64,000 nt of DNA from the NCBI GenBank assembly GCA_903896545.1, contig CAITYF010000030.1:1-64000 (forward strand), read 5' to 3'. Both the position numbers and the translations under genes were made by a program. The notes beneath the pieces were generated by a model. The model did no database searches. It saw only the letters and a program-made list of their open reading frames with translations, and was not told where the DNA came from. The stretch is from an uncultured Myxococcales bacterium (GTDB taxonomy: Bacteria > Myxococcota_A > UBA9042). This document shows positions 1 to 9,195 of the stretch, piece after piece; position 1 is the first letter of the stretch, and every line of letters begins with the position of its first letter.

Positions 1-100
1 GCGGTGGCGATTCGACGATACGTGTTGGCAAACCCTCGGTGCGTGCCGACACGATCCGTAGAGGCGGCGCTTCGTCGCCGCCTATTGGGGATGGATTCAC
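1..100 (-). CDS. Possible N-terminus of a proline racemase / 4-hydroxyproline epimerase-family protein (partial)
   Basis: A minus-strand frame opens with GTG at 98-100 and runs off the left edge, giving 33 codons. The stretch LRIVSARTEGLPTRIV resembles the N-terminal strand of the proline racemase family, usually close to IRVxDSHTEGEPTRVV, which comes just before the catalytic core. The normally conserved Asp-Ser-His is Ser-Ala-Arg here, so the gene is either divergent or decayed. No catalytic cysteine can be seen because the rest lies outside the window. No convincing ribosome-binding site precedes the GTG. Gene relics follow on its right side. The family call is tentative. Confidence 0.33.
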   Translation of the reverse strand, partial: MNPSPIGGDEAPPLRIVSARTEGLPTRIVESPP

Positions 101-299
101 GTCTCGGTGATACGGGTGGGAGGTTGCGGGAATGAGTGGCTGCGCGCATACCCCAAAACGGACAATTGACGCACCGATCGCGTCGCGTATTCGTCGACGG
201 AGTATTCTACCGCACGCGCGCTGGCGACGCACCGCGAGGAGCTGCCATCCGCACGCTTGACAACACCGTCCGAGCGCGAAAGCTAGTGCAACGAGCACG

Positions 300-461
300 C
301 GCGGCTCGCTAGGTGCACCATGCCTCAAGGCGCTGGTTCTGGAGTGGGCGTTCCAGCATCGCCCCGAACTGCTCGCGGCCTGGCAGCTTGCCGAACGCGG
401 CGAGCCTATATTGCCGATCTCGCCGCTGGAGGACCAGACTTGGACAAATGGCCCCGCTTGA
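300..461 (+). pseudogene. 3' remnant of a DUF4160 gene
   Basis: The frame from about position 300 to the TGA at 459-461 reads ALVLEWAFQHRPELLAAWQL, then an ERGEPI segment and a PISPLE end. This matches the C-terminal half of small DUF4160 proteins, whose usual end is LVLEWAxxHRxELLxxW...PxKIxPLE. No in-frame start codon precedes it, and the N-terminal half with the expected PPHFHA motif is absent in all frames upstream, so this is a relic. DUF4160 genes commonly sit directly before DUF2442 genes. That order is kept here, with the next ORF overlapping this stop. DUF4160/DUF2442 pairs have been suggested to be toxin-antitoxin-like, but function is unproven. Confidence 0.5.
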
Positions 462-763
462 TCGCCGTAACCGCTTGCCCGGATTTCCGAATTTTCCTGC
501 GCTTTGATGACGGACTTTCCGGTGAAATTGATCTGACGAACGCGCTGCGCGGCCCCGTATTTGAGCCTCTGCGTGATCCGGCCTACTTCGCCAAAGTGCG
601 CCTTTCCGACTATGGCGCTCCTGTGTGGCCCAATGGCTTGAATCTGGCACCGGATGCGCTGCATGAGCGTTTGCTCGCGGCGGGAAAAGCGAGTGCTGGA
701 GTCGGTCACCGCGCCAGTCGCGATGGGGACGCTGGGTGCTGGCCAAAGACGACGTGTGGGTGA
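440..763 (+). CDS. DUF2442 domain protein
   Basis: A TTG at 440 opens a 107-codon frame whose first 75 residues match DUF2442. It has the hallmark FDDGLSGEIDL, the segment VFEPLRDPAYFAKVRL, and VWPNGLNLAPDALHERL. Those 75 residues cover the whole domain. The last 30 residues do not resemble the family and are probably read-on sequence. The start overlaps the stop of the DUF4160 remnant by about 20 bases, the usual tight coupling of this pair. Because its partner is truncated, this copy may be non-functional or orphaned. No clear Shine-Dalgarno sequence is visible, and the TTG start is a guess based on where homology begins. Confidence 0.55.
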   Translation: MDKWPRLIAVTACPDFRIFLRFDDGLSGEIDLTNALRGPVFEPLRDPAYFAKVRLSDYGAPVWPNGLNLAPDALHERLLAAGKASAGVGHRASRDGDAGCWPKTTCG

Positions 764-1135
764 TTGGGCCGGCGAAGGTGGTCTATCGCTATTTGAAGTG
801 AATGGTGGCCAACCCGCCTGCGAGCATGCAGCGCGATGCGAAGCCGGCCGACACGCAACTCGGCCACGCGCTGTCGGCGTCTTTCTACCGCGCCCACCTT
901 GATCTGCCTCCAGGTATTCGGCAGCGGCGGGCTTGTCGGCCGCGGATGGCGAGATCTGTCTCAAGTAGTCAAAATCGCGTGGTTTTGGGGCTTGTCGTGG
1001 CCTGCGGACAGGGAAAAACTGCTGGGAAGCGGCGAATCGAAGGCACCGAAGGTGCGGAGGCGGTCAATATGGGCGGGACGCTCAAGCGGAAGACCCCATT
1101 GCAGGTCTTATGCGCACGGGGGGCAAGTTCACTTC
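764..1135. other. Gene-free stretch with coding debris
   Basis: No complete gene is supported here. Just inside its left side (about 738-801) a plus-strand frame reads WVLAKDDVWVIGPAKVVYRY and then a stop. It looks like the C-terminal scrap of an unidentified protein, in a different frame from the DUF2442 ORF. The remainder shows no conserved reading frame on either strand, no strong inverted repeat and no promoter that I can defend. Confidence 0.4.
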
Positions 1136-2020
1136 TCACCGTACGCAGCGGACACGATTGGGCGTCGTGCCAAAGTAGTAGCTGTAAGTATGGTTGAAGT
1201 CGACGTACCAGCCTGCGACGCCACCTGAATCCCATGGCAGCCCGCTCCAGAAGAGAAACGTCGCCGGATACGTCGGGTAGTACAACCCCCAACTCAGGTC
1301 CGGCGCTGCGGATGCAGGTTGGATCTCCGCAGAATCGTAGAGGGTTATCAGTTCGCGCGTGGTCGGCAGCCGCCAGTCGACAAAGCCGCCGTATGACTTG
1401 GCGATGCACGCAGTCAGGGCGGTGGGCCAATTCTGCGGTACGAGCGCCTCCTTCGCCCACGATAATCCGGTCAGCTTGTCGGTCACATACTCGGTCGAAA
1501 GCGTGAAATCGGTCGCGGGATGACTCGTCGGGAACGGAAATGGCCAAGTCGGGTCAAGTACGTCCGCCAAGCAGATGTTGCCGCCGCCCGCCGTGCTCCT
1601 TGCGAAGCAGGTCTTGGTGCCGCAGCCGTCACTGGTGCCGGGAGTTGGGCACTGGGCGCAGGTCACGCCGGAACATCCGTCCATCGAGGCGTCTGGCTGG
1701 GCGTCAGGTGTTGGCTGAACATCGACCCCGACGTCAGGTGTTGCATCTTTGACTGCGGCGTCGGGCGTCAGATCCGGCTGCACATCGGCGCCAACGTCGG
1801 GTGAACTGTCCGGTTGGTCGAGCAGGTCGGCGTGCACATCGGGCTGGGCGTCGACGGTGTCGTGAACGTCGGTCAGGTCGGCGACCGTGTCCGTCCCCGC
1901 GCTCACGGTCGCGTCGGTCACCGCCATCACGGCGGCGTCCGCAAAGTCGCTGGGCATCACGGGTTGATCCGGCGTACAGCCAGCGGCCATCAGCAGACCT
2001 GCCAGCCAGACCGAGCGCAT
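1136..2020 (-). CDS. DUF1566 (Lcl C-terminal) domain lipoprotein
   Basis: This 294-residue lipoprotein is probably displayed on the cell envelope. The ATG at 2020 is preceded by GGAGG with a 7-base spacer and opens a signal peptide ending in LMAAGC, so Cys15 is the lipidated residue. Residues 16-115 are an Asp/Ala/Val-rich tether with a repeated xxDAxPDV rhythm. A short Cys-rich piece (CSGVTCAQCP) follows. The last 120 residues form a DUF1566/Lcl domain, seen in TDKLTGLSWAKE, FVDWRLPTTRELITL and the terminal RVRCVR. This domain is common in surface proteins of deltaproteobacteria and its biochemical role is unknown. An upstream extension to 2089 exists but lacks a ribosome-binding site and a signal peptide. 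Confidence 0.85.
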   Translation of the reverse strand: MRSVWLAGLLMAAGCTPDQPVMPSDFADAAVMAVTDATVSAGTDTVADLTDVHDTVDAQPDVHADLLDQPDSSPDVGADVQPDLTPDAAVKDATPDVGVDVQPTPDAQPDASMDGCSGVTCAQCPTPGTSDGCGTKTCFARSTAGGGNICLADVLDPTWPFPFPTSHPATDFTLSTEYVTDKLTGLSWAKEALVPQNWPTALTACIAKSYGGFVDWRLPTTRELITLYDSAEIQPASAAPDLSWGLYYPTYPATFLFWSGLPWDSGGVAGWYVDFNHTYSYYFGTTPNRVRCVR

Positions 2021-2342
2021 CCACGAACCTCCACGCCTGCCCCGAACGGTAGCACCTTCTATGCGCGATTTCAGACTACGCGTCGCCATCGCTCACCGCA
2101 TTCACATCAGCAAGCGGCGCAGTGTCCAGCTTGGCTACCGAATCTGCTTCAACGACTTTGCCATCAACCTACAACCAGCCCCATCCGCCATTTTGCCGCC
2201 GCTGACTGTCACGAGCCATCCGTTGGACGTATAGACGGCGGAGTTGAAGTCGCCGCTGCCACGGCCTCTCACGCGTCACCGTTCCGCAGCGTCACTCACG
2301 GCATCGCGTGTCGACGCCGAACGCTGTGAATGCACACGCTCG
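2021..2342. other. Intergenic stretch, no gene seen
   Basis: This spacer lies between two minus-strand lipoprotein genes. A short minus-strand phrase near 2190-2255 (FNSAVYTSNGWLVTVSGG) looks protein-like, but it has no start or family I can name and may be decayed coding sequence. I saw no hairpin with a T-tract and no convincing promoter. Confidence 0.3.
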
Positions 2343-5300
2343 TCAAGGCGCGTAGTGGTAGCCCATGTCGCACGTGCCGCTATCGACGACGCCATCGGTG
2401 CGGGTCGTGTATTTGTTCATGCCGCTGACCGAGGCCTGATCGGGGACCAACGTGCCGCCATTGGCCGGGCCAGGATCGATGCACGGCGATTGGTAGCCTT
2501 GCCCAGCAGCGGCTTGCGACAGGTAGTAGCTGCCCTTGGGCCCGCTGACGAAGAGCGGGTCGGCGTCGATGTTGCCGCTGCCGCCTACGAATAGTCCGGC
2601 GCCGCTGTTGTCGCACAGCGTCGGGTCGTAAACGCCGGAGACGATGTTCGTGATGTCGCTGAAGCGCGCGCTGCTGCAGCCGGCGAGTTGAGCACCCGTC
2701 GTCGCGGTGTTGCTGCCGAAAATGCCATAGCTCACACTGACGCCGTACGCGCCGCCCCCCTTCCCAGCGGAATTGTTGACGAACGTCGCGGCCTTGCACG
2801 TTCCGCCGTACAGTCCGCCGCCGTTGCCACTGGCCGTGTTGCCGTCAAATAGCAGGTTGGTAGCCGAGGTCGAGCTGGAATAGTACGCGCCGCCGCCGTC
2901 GGTCGCCCCGTTGGCGCTGAACGTCGCGTTCTTCAGGTTCGTCACGTTGCTCGATGAGAAGCCGTACCAGTAGAGCCCGCCTCCGGAACCCGCCGCGGTG
3001 TTGCCGGTGAACGTGCAGTCCGCGATGGTGCCGCCGTCTCTGGCCCAGATGCCGCCGCCGCCGATGTACGAAGCGGGAGCCGCGGTCGCCTTGTTGCCCT
3101 GAAAGCTGCAGCTGGTGACGCTAAATGGGTGCGACGAGCCGCCTTCGATGTAAATCGCGCCTCCGGACGGCGCGACGTTGTTGGCAAAGCTGCTGTTGCT
3201 GACTGCGAACGACGCAAAGAGCGTCGTGTACCAGATCGCTCCGCCCTTGCTGGATGCCTGATTGCCCGTGAACGTGCAGCCGGATACCGAGCCGGGTTGC
3301 GCGAAGTCGACGTGTATCGCGCCGCCGGCCAATCCGGAATTGTTGGTAAAGGTCGAGTTGCTGACGGTCGCCGCGGCGGGCGTGGTCGATACGCCGAACT
3401 TGGTGAAGATGGCCGATCCGTTGGAACTCGTGTTGCCGTCAAAGGTGCTGCCAGTCACGAAGAGTGCAGGCGAGGCAAAAGTGCTGCCGTAATAAAGCAC
3501 AAACGTGCCGTGGTAGAGACTGCCGGTGACAAATGTCGTCGTGTTCGCGCTGACGGTGCAGTTCGTGGCGTTGACAGAGGTGGTGGCGAAAACCGTCGCG
3601 TTGGCCCCGGTGTTGCCGCTGATGGTGTCGTCCTTGAGCGTGAGGGTGTTCGCGCTGTGCAGCACGGAGCAGTCCGCGGTCGCCAACGTGCACGTGTTGT
3701 TGATGAGCTGCGATCCGGTCACCGTCACGCCTGCGGTGGCGAGAATCAAGTTGTCCGGTGTGGTATTGCCACTGAACTGGCACTTGGACAGCGTGAGGGC
3801 GCTTTCCGCATGGATCAGGTTGCCGCCTGCAATCGTGCAGTTGAGGAACTGGCTGTTGTTGATGGTGATGCTTGCCGTGTAGAGGGTCGAGGTGTCCTTC
3901 ATCGTGACGACGGTCTGCTTGTGGTTCGCAAAGCGCATCGAGTTGAGCGAAATCACGCTCGTCGTGGTGTCGGTGAGGTTCACGGCGCTCTTGCTCGACG
4001 GCAGGATGGTGTCGCGCGTCAGCGTGGCGGTCGAATCGGCCGCATAAAAGCTGCCATTGAGCACGCCGTCGAAGCTCGTCCACATTGAGGAGGACACCGA
4101 AATGCTTGCCACCGTCGAAGCCAGGCCGATCCGGCAGCCGAGCGCGGTTGCTTTGCTGCCATTGGCAATCGCGATGGAGCGCGCTGAATTGAGCAAGCCC
4201 AGCGTCAACCCCGACTTCGCTCCAGTCGCGTAGATGTAGTCGTAACCGCTCGGTATCGTCATCGTGTCCCGCACCGCCAGCTCCGAAAGAGTCGGCGTCG
4301 TCGCGGAAGCCGTCGCCGACACATACACCGCATACGCCGAGCAGTTCTGAATCGTCATCCGCGCCACCGTCGTCGCCGCCGTCTCTCCCGTCTCCGCAAA
4401 ACCAAAGCCGCGGCCGCTATTTTCCGCATCGACGATGGTCGCCGTCTGACTCTCGCCCAGCACCAGGATTTGCCTGCCGACTGTCACCAGGTTCTTGTTC
4501 CCCACGCCTTTCCACACGCCCGCGTGGACGAACACGCAATCGCCGTTCACGGACGCGTTGATCGCCGCCTGAATCGTCCCGTACGCCTGATCCGCGCCGA
4601 CGTGGAGGATCTTGCCGCTGTACACGTACGCGACCGCCCAGCCGTGCGCCTGATTGCCTTGGCTGTCGGTGACGATAATGGGGTAAAAGTGCGCGCCTAC
4701 GCTCAAATTTGCTGTGGGTACGCTGGCGGTGCAGGTGCCTCCGCTGCAGGTCATCAACTGGTCGACAACGCCATCGGTATTGCCGTCGATGCCGACGCCG
4801 TTGGTCGGATCGACGTCGCCTTGCGGATCGCTGTAGCTGATGGTCAAGGTCGCGGCGTTGCCCAAAAGCACCGGCATCGTGGTGCTCGTCGTGTTGTCGA
4901 TGTTCGGGTTGCTGTCGATGTAGCACTTGCCGGCCGAGCACGCCCCCGCGTTGCCGCAGACCGTCCCATCCGCGCTGATGGTCACGGGCTTGCAGACCTG
5001 CGCGCCGCCGCTGCAGGTCGTCGTGCCGGTGAAGCAGTCGCTGGTGCACGCGGCGCCGGGCACCGCGGTATCGTCGATGTCGTGTACGCAGCCGCCGTTC
5101 GTCGGGTAGCAGCTGTCGATCGTGCACGGGTTGGCGTCGTCGCAGGAGACGGAATTCGTGTGGACACACGCCTGGTTGACGCAGGTGTCGGTGGTGCAGG
5201 CGTTACCGTCGCCGCAGTCGGCGGCGCTGCTGCAGCTGCACTGGTTGTTGGTGCCGATGCAGCTCCCGTTGCTACAGCTGTCGAGGTTGGTGCACGGATT

Positions 5301-8009
5301 GCCGTCGTCGCACGTCGCGGTCGTGTTGGTATGCTGGCAGCCCAATGCCGGGTCGCAGCTGTCGGCCGTGCAGGAATTGCCGTCATCGCAGCTGATGTTG
5401 CTGAACTGGCAGCCACTGACCAGCGAACAGTATTCGCTTGTGCACACGCTGCCGTCGCTGCAGCTGCCTGCGGTGTGGTTGCAGCCGGAAATCGCGTCGC
5501 AGCCGTCGACCGTGCACGCCACGCCATCGCTGCAGCTCACCGCCGTCCCGCCGCACGCGCCGCCCGCGCATTTGTCGCTGGTCGTGCAGACGCTGTTGTC
5601 ATTGCAGGTCAAGGTGTTGTTGACGTGGACGCAGCCCGTCGTCGTGTTGCAGCTGTCCGTTGTGCACAAGATGCTGTCGTCGCACGAAATCGCCGTGTGC
5701 GTGCAGCCCAGCGTCGCGTCGCACGCATCGGTGGTGCAGGCGTTGCTGTCGTTGCAGCTGCCGCTCGTGGCATGCAGGCAGCCGAGCGTCGTGTCGCAGG
5801 TGTCGACCGTGCACGCGACGTTGTCGCTGCACGTGTTGGCGACGCCAGTGCACTTGTTGGACGCGCACGTGTCGCTGACGGTGCACGGATTGCCGTCGTC
5901 ACAGGCGCCGGTGGTCGCGGCGTGCGCACAGCCGGTCGTGGCGTTGCACGTGTCGGTCGTGCACGGGTTGCTGTCGGAGCAGTTGACGCTGGCGTAGACA
6001 CAGCCGCTGCTCGGGTCGCAGCTGTCGGTGGTGCACACGCTGGTGTCGCTGCAGACAATCGCGATGTGCGCGCAGCCGGTCTTGGAGTCACACGCGTCGG
6101 TCGTGCACGCGCTGCCGTCGTTGCAGCTGATGGCGGTGCCGGCGCAGGCGCCTTTGGCGCACGTGTCGCTGCTTGTGCAGGCCGAACCATCGTCACAGCT
6201 GGCGCTGTTGTCGGTGTGAACGCAGCCGCCCGCGCAGGTGTCGTCAGTGCAGGCGTTGCCGTCGCTACAGTTGATCGCCGTGCCACTGCACGTGCCACCG
6301 CCGCAGGTGTCGCCGGTGGTACAGACGTTGCCGTCGTCGCACGCCGAGGTGAGGTTGGTGTGCTGGCAGCCAAGCACTGGATCGCAGCTGTCACTCGTGC
6401 AGCCGTTGCCGTCGTTGCACTGTGCGCCACCGCTGTCGACGTGGCTGCAACCGCCAGGCGCTGCGCAGGTGTCGGTGGTGCACGCGTTGGCGTCGTTGCA
6501 GTTGGTGGGCAAGTGCGTGCAACCCGACGCGCCGTTGCACGCGTCGATCGTACACGGGTCGCCGTCCTCACACGCGCTGGTGACATGTTGGCAGCCCGTC
6601 GCGCTTTGGCACGAGTCCACGGTGCAGTCGATCCCGTCGCTGCAGTTGATGACGCTGCCACTGCAAACGCCGGTGCTGCAGACGTCCCCGGTCGTGCACG
6701 AGTCGTTGTCCGAGCACGGCGCGCTGTTCCAGGCGTGGATGCAGCCGCCGAGGCAGCCGTCGTCGGTGCACGCGTTGCCGTCGTCGCAGTTGAGGCTGGG
6801 CGACGCACACGCGCCGTTTGCGCACCAGTCCGGTCCGGTGCACGCGTCGCCGTCGTCACACGCCGTGTCGAGCGCCAAGTGGGCGCAGCCGGTCTTGGTG
6901 TCACAGCTGTCTGCGGTGCACGCCTCGCCGTCATCGCACGAGACGGCCGTGCCTTTGCACAAACCGCTGCTGCAGGTGTCGTTGCCGGTGCACGCGTTTC
7001 CGTCCGCGCACGGCGCGCTGTTGGCCACATGCACGCAACCCTTCTTGGCGTCGCAGCTGTCGTCACTGCACGGCTGGCCGTCGTCGCAGCTCTTGGTCGT
7101 GCCGGTACAGACGGTTTCCACACAAACGTCGCCGGTCGTGCATTTGCTGCCGTCGTCGCATGCGGCAAACGACGGCGGGTAGATGCAGCCCGTGTCGGGC
7201 GCACAGCTTTCGGCGGTGCAGGGATTGGCGTCGGTGCAGTCCAGCGCTGTGCTGCCCGAGCACGCGCCCGCGACGCACGTGTCGCCCGTCGTGCACGCGT
7301 TGGCGTCGCTGCAAGGTGCAGCTTGTGGGGCGTTCACGCAGCCGATACCGACAAGGCAGCTGTCCGCGGTGCACACGTTAGCGTCGTCGCACGAGACTGG
7401 CAGGTGCGTGCAGCCCACGGCCGGATCGCAGCCGTCCAGCGTACAGAGGTCGCCGTCGTCGCAGCTTTGCGCGGTGCACGCGACTCCTGCGTCAGAATCC
7501 GCGGCATCGGGTTCTGCGACTGCATCGGTGGAACTGGCATCGCCAGAATCCGCAAACAGCGCGTCCGAATCTACCAGCGCGTCCGCATCAACCGGCGTGG
7601 CCGCATCCGTGCCAACCGCGTCTGTGCCTGGCAGGGCGTCAGCGTCATCTGCGTCGGGTGTCGCTGGCGAATCGGGCTGCGCATCTACGTTCGTATCCGA
7701 AAGCGCGTCCGTGCCAACCTCGGCATCCGCGGTATCCACGGCGTCTGTCGCATCCAGACCCGGCGCCGCGTCGACGTCCTCTCCTGCAGCGTCAACCTCC
7801 GAAACGTCCGGTTGCGCCACCTCGCCGTCGTCTGCGGCGTCCGAGGCCGAATCCGTACCGTCGAGATCAGCGGTGCCATCCGCGGTTTCCAGGGCGGCGT
7901 CGGCACCGGTCGGCGCGTTCGGACTTGCACAGCCAGCTACGGCCATCAGCCACACGAACACCGCTGCCCAAGGTGTCGAAATCCGATGTGTGTTTCGTGC
8001 CAATCCCAT
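2343..8009 (-). CDS. Giant lipoprotein: 32 CTDC-type cysteine repeats plus Pmp-like beta-helix
   Basis: This 1888-residue surface lipoprotein starts best at ATG 8009, where GAGGGG lies 9 bases upstream; two earlier in-frame ATGs are less well placed. The signal peptide ends in VAGC (Cys27). Residues 28-175 are an Asp/Ala-rich tether. About residues 180-980 hold 32 four-cysteine repeats of the kind CDDGNxCTxDxCDxxxGCxH, similar to the slime-mould CTDC repeat. A short Ig-like stretch follows near 1030-1110. The C-terminal 700 residues form a predicted right-handed beta-helix with chlamydial-Pmp-type motifs (GGAIY, FxxN, as in CTFTGN and SSFANN). It closes with DADPLF, SPCIDPG and CDMGYHY, typical of choice-of-anchor Q proteins. 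Likely an adhesin or surface-layer component; ligand unknown. Confidence 0.85.
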   Translation of the reverse strand: MGLARNTHRISTPWAAVFVWLMAVAGCASPNAPTGADAALETADGTADLDGTDSASDAADDGEVAQPDVSEVDAAGEDVDAAPGLDATDAVDTADAEVGTDALSDTNVDAQPDSPATPDADDADALPGTDAVGTDAATPVDADALVDSDALFADSGDASSTDAVAEPDAADSDAGVACTAQSCDDGDLCTLDGCDPAVGCTHLPVSCDDANVCTADSCLVGIGCVNAPQAAPCSDANACTTGDTCVAGACSGSTALDCTDANPCTAESCAPDTGCIYPPSFAACDDGSKCTTGDVCVETVCTGTTKSCDDGQPCSDDSCDAKKGCVHVANSAPCADGNACTGNDTCSSGLCKGTAVSCDDGEACTADSCDTKTGCAHLALDTACDDGDACTGPDWCANGACASPSLNCDDGNACTDDGCLGGCIHAWNSAPCSDNDSCTTGDVCSTGVCSGSVINCSDGIDCTVDSCQSATGCQHVTSACEDGDPCTIDACNGASGCTHLPTNCNDANACTTDTCAAPGGCSHVDSGGAQCNDGNGCTSDSCDPVLGCQHTNLTSACDDGNVCTTGDTCGGGTCSGTAINCSDGNACTDDTCAGGCVHTDNSASCDDGSACTSSDTCAKGACAGTAISCNDGSACTTDACDSKTGCAHIAIVCSDTSVCTTDSCDPSSGCVYASVNCSDSNPCTTDTCNATTGCAHAATTGACDDGNPCTVSDTCASNKCTGVANTCSDNVACTVDTCDTTLGCLHATSGSCNDSNACTTDACDATLGCTHTAISCDDSILCTTDSCNTTTGCVHVNNTLTCNDNSVCTTSDKCAGGACGGTAVSCSDGVACTVDGCDAISGCNHTAGSCSDGSVCTSEYCSLVSGCQFSNISCDDGNSCTADSCDPALGCQHTNTTATCDDGNPCTNLDSCSNGSCIGTNNQCSCSSAADCGDGNACTTDTCVNQACVHTNSVSCDDANPCTIDSCYPTNGGCVHDIDDTAVPGAACTSDCFTGTTTCSGGAQVCKPVTISADGTVCGNAGACSAGKCYIDSNPNIDNTTSTTMPVLLGNAATLTISYSDPQGDVDPTNGVGIDGNTDGVVDQLMTCSGGTCTASVPTANLSVGAHFYPIIVTDSQGNQAHGWAVAYVYSGKILHVGADQAYGTIQAAINASVNGDCVFVHAGVWKGVGNKNLVTVGRQILVLGESQTATIVDAENSGRGFGFAETGETAATTVARMTIQNCSAYAVYVSATASATTPTLSELAVRDTMTIPSGYDYIYATGAKSGLTLGLLNSARSIAIANGSKATALGCRIGLASTVASISVSSSMWTSFDGVLNGSFYAADSTATLTRDTILPSSKSAVNLTDTTTSVISLNSMRFANHKQTVVTMKDTSTLYTASITINNSQFLNCTIAGGNLIHAESALTLSKCQFSGNTTPDNLILATAGVTVTGSQLINNTCTLATADCSVLHSANTLTLKDDTISGNTGANATVFATTSVNATNCTVSANTTTFVTGSLYHGTFVLYYGSTFASPALFVTGSTFDGNTSSNGSAIFTKFGVSTTPAAATVSNSTFTNNSGLAGGAIHVDFAQPGSVSGCTFTGNQASSKGGAIWYTTLFASFAVSNSSFANNVAPSGGAIYIEGGSSHPFSVTSCSFQGNKATAAPASYIGGGGIWARDGGTIADCTFTGNTAAGSGGGLYWYGFSSSNVTNLKNATFSANGATDGGGAYYSSSTSATNLLFDGNTASGNGGGLYGGTCKAATFVNNSAGKGGGAYGVSVSYGIFGSNTATTGAQLAGCSSARFSDITNIVSGVYDPTLCDNSGAGLFVGGSGNIDADPLFVSGPKGSYYLSQAAAGQGYQSPCIDPGPANGGTLVPDQASVSGMNKYTTRTDGVVDSGTCDMGYHYAP

Positions 8010-8204
8010 GCCAGCCATCCCCTCATGCATGCGGTCAAAGTAACAGGAAGTGCCTGCAGAAACAATGGAAAGTGCGCGCTTCCGAACTCCGACCCGTCCA
8101 CCGCTTGAACTTCCCGACCGCAGCGGGCTCCGTCACTGTATCGAACTGGCAACCCGGCCACGCCCTGTGTGCATAGCACCTCTGCGCCTCAGGCCAAGCC
8201 TTGG

Positions 8205-8993
8205 CTATTTCGCCCAACAGCCTTTCTGGTCCCCGCACTCATACACGGCCTGCAAGGTGACGAAAAAGCCTTTGATGAGCTTGTACGCTTTGGCCAGACA
8301 TGTCGCGTCCCCTTGACACTTCAGGAATGTCTCGACGCCTGCGGGATCGGCCGCCGCCATTTCTGTCGCGCACGAATCGTTCAGACAAACAACCTCGCCC
8401 GCCACCTTCGGGTCGCAGTCGAAGTGACAAAGCTGGGCGGTTTCCGCACCCGCACACTTGCCATCCCCGCAGACTTGGGGCACTTGGACGTCCGGACCCG
8501 CGTCCGAGTCCAGGGATGTTGCATCCGCCGTGTTGCCGCAATCGGCGGGACATGTGGCGACTGACTCATCCGCCGCGCAAACGCCGTCACCGCATACCGG
8601 CGCCGTGCAGATCGGGACGCAGGCCGCGAGCGCATCGGCCAGCGCGAGGGCGGCTGGCGTGGCGCGCATTGTCTTGTCGCAGGCAGCCGCGCACGCCGCA
8701 TCGGTCGCACCACAGCCAAAACCGCAGTTGATCGCGGAGCCGCAGGTCGCGTTCCCCATGCACGCGACCCACTGCGCGTTGCATTTCTGGACGATGCAGC
8801 CTTTCACCATGGGCGACCATGCGTAGGACGATCCAGAGGACGAGCCCGTTTGATCCACCGTCGCGTCGCTCTTGGAAACCGCACCACCACCGCCGCCACC
8901 ACCAGCCGTCGTGCCGCAGCCAGCCATGCCGGCAACCACGACGACCGCAGCAAGAAACGCACGGGGCACAAGCGACCGACTATCGAGCTTCAT
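8205..8993 (-). CDS. Cysteine-rich lipoprotein, unknown function
   Basis: The ATG at 8993 has AAGGAGG six bases upstream. The 262-residue product has a signal peptide ending in MAGC (Cys26), then a Gly-rich hinge (seven Gly in a row) and a Ser-rich segment. The mature part has more than 20 cysteines, including a block around residues 65-105 and two CGDGxCxxxE units (VCGDGVCAADES and VCGDGKCAGAET). The CGDG units are a recurring myxobacterial theme. The last 60 residues contain CLNDSCATEM and a final CGDQKGCW. I do not recognise a family. It sits between the giant lipoprotein and the two-component pair on the same strand, with about 200-base gaps, so it is probably transcribed alone. Confidence 0.8.
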   Translation of the reverse strand: MKLDSRSLVPRAFLAAVVVVAGMAGCGTTAGGGGGGGAVSKSDATVDQTGSSSGSSYAWSPMVKGCIVQKCNAQWVACMGNATCGSAINCGFGCGATDAACAAACDKTMRATPAALALADALAACVPICTAPVCGDGVCAADESVATCPADCGNTADATSLDSDAGPDVQVPQVCGDGKCAGAETAQLCHFDCDPKVAGEVVCLNDSCATEMAAADPAGVETFLKCQGDATCLAKAYKLIKGFFVTLQAVYECGDQKGCWAK

Positions 8994-9195
8994 CTTCGCC
9001 TCCTTCCGTATTCGACTCGCGCCGCCTCACAGCGACAGCGGGTTCGAGTCAAGGGCACACCGCGTCAGAACGCCACGCAAGCAGCGCCGCTCAATACCGG
9101 GGCGATTGCGCATGCGGACTCTGGCGAGGGTAGCGCAACTCTCCATGTCTTCGCTGTCGCGCCGAGTGCAGATCTTTGTAGCAAAAAGTGCAGCC

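Noticed and set aside
4470-8108. Open plus-strand frame of 1212 codons opposite the giant lipoprotein
   Set aside because: It is antisense to a clear Cys-repeat gene and is open only because of the codon bias; it has no start signal, domain or sensible composition.
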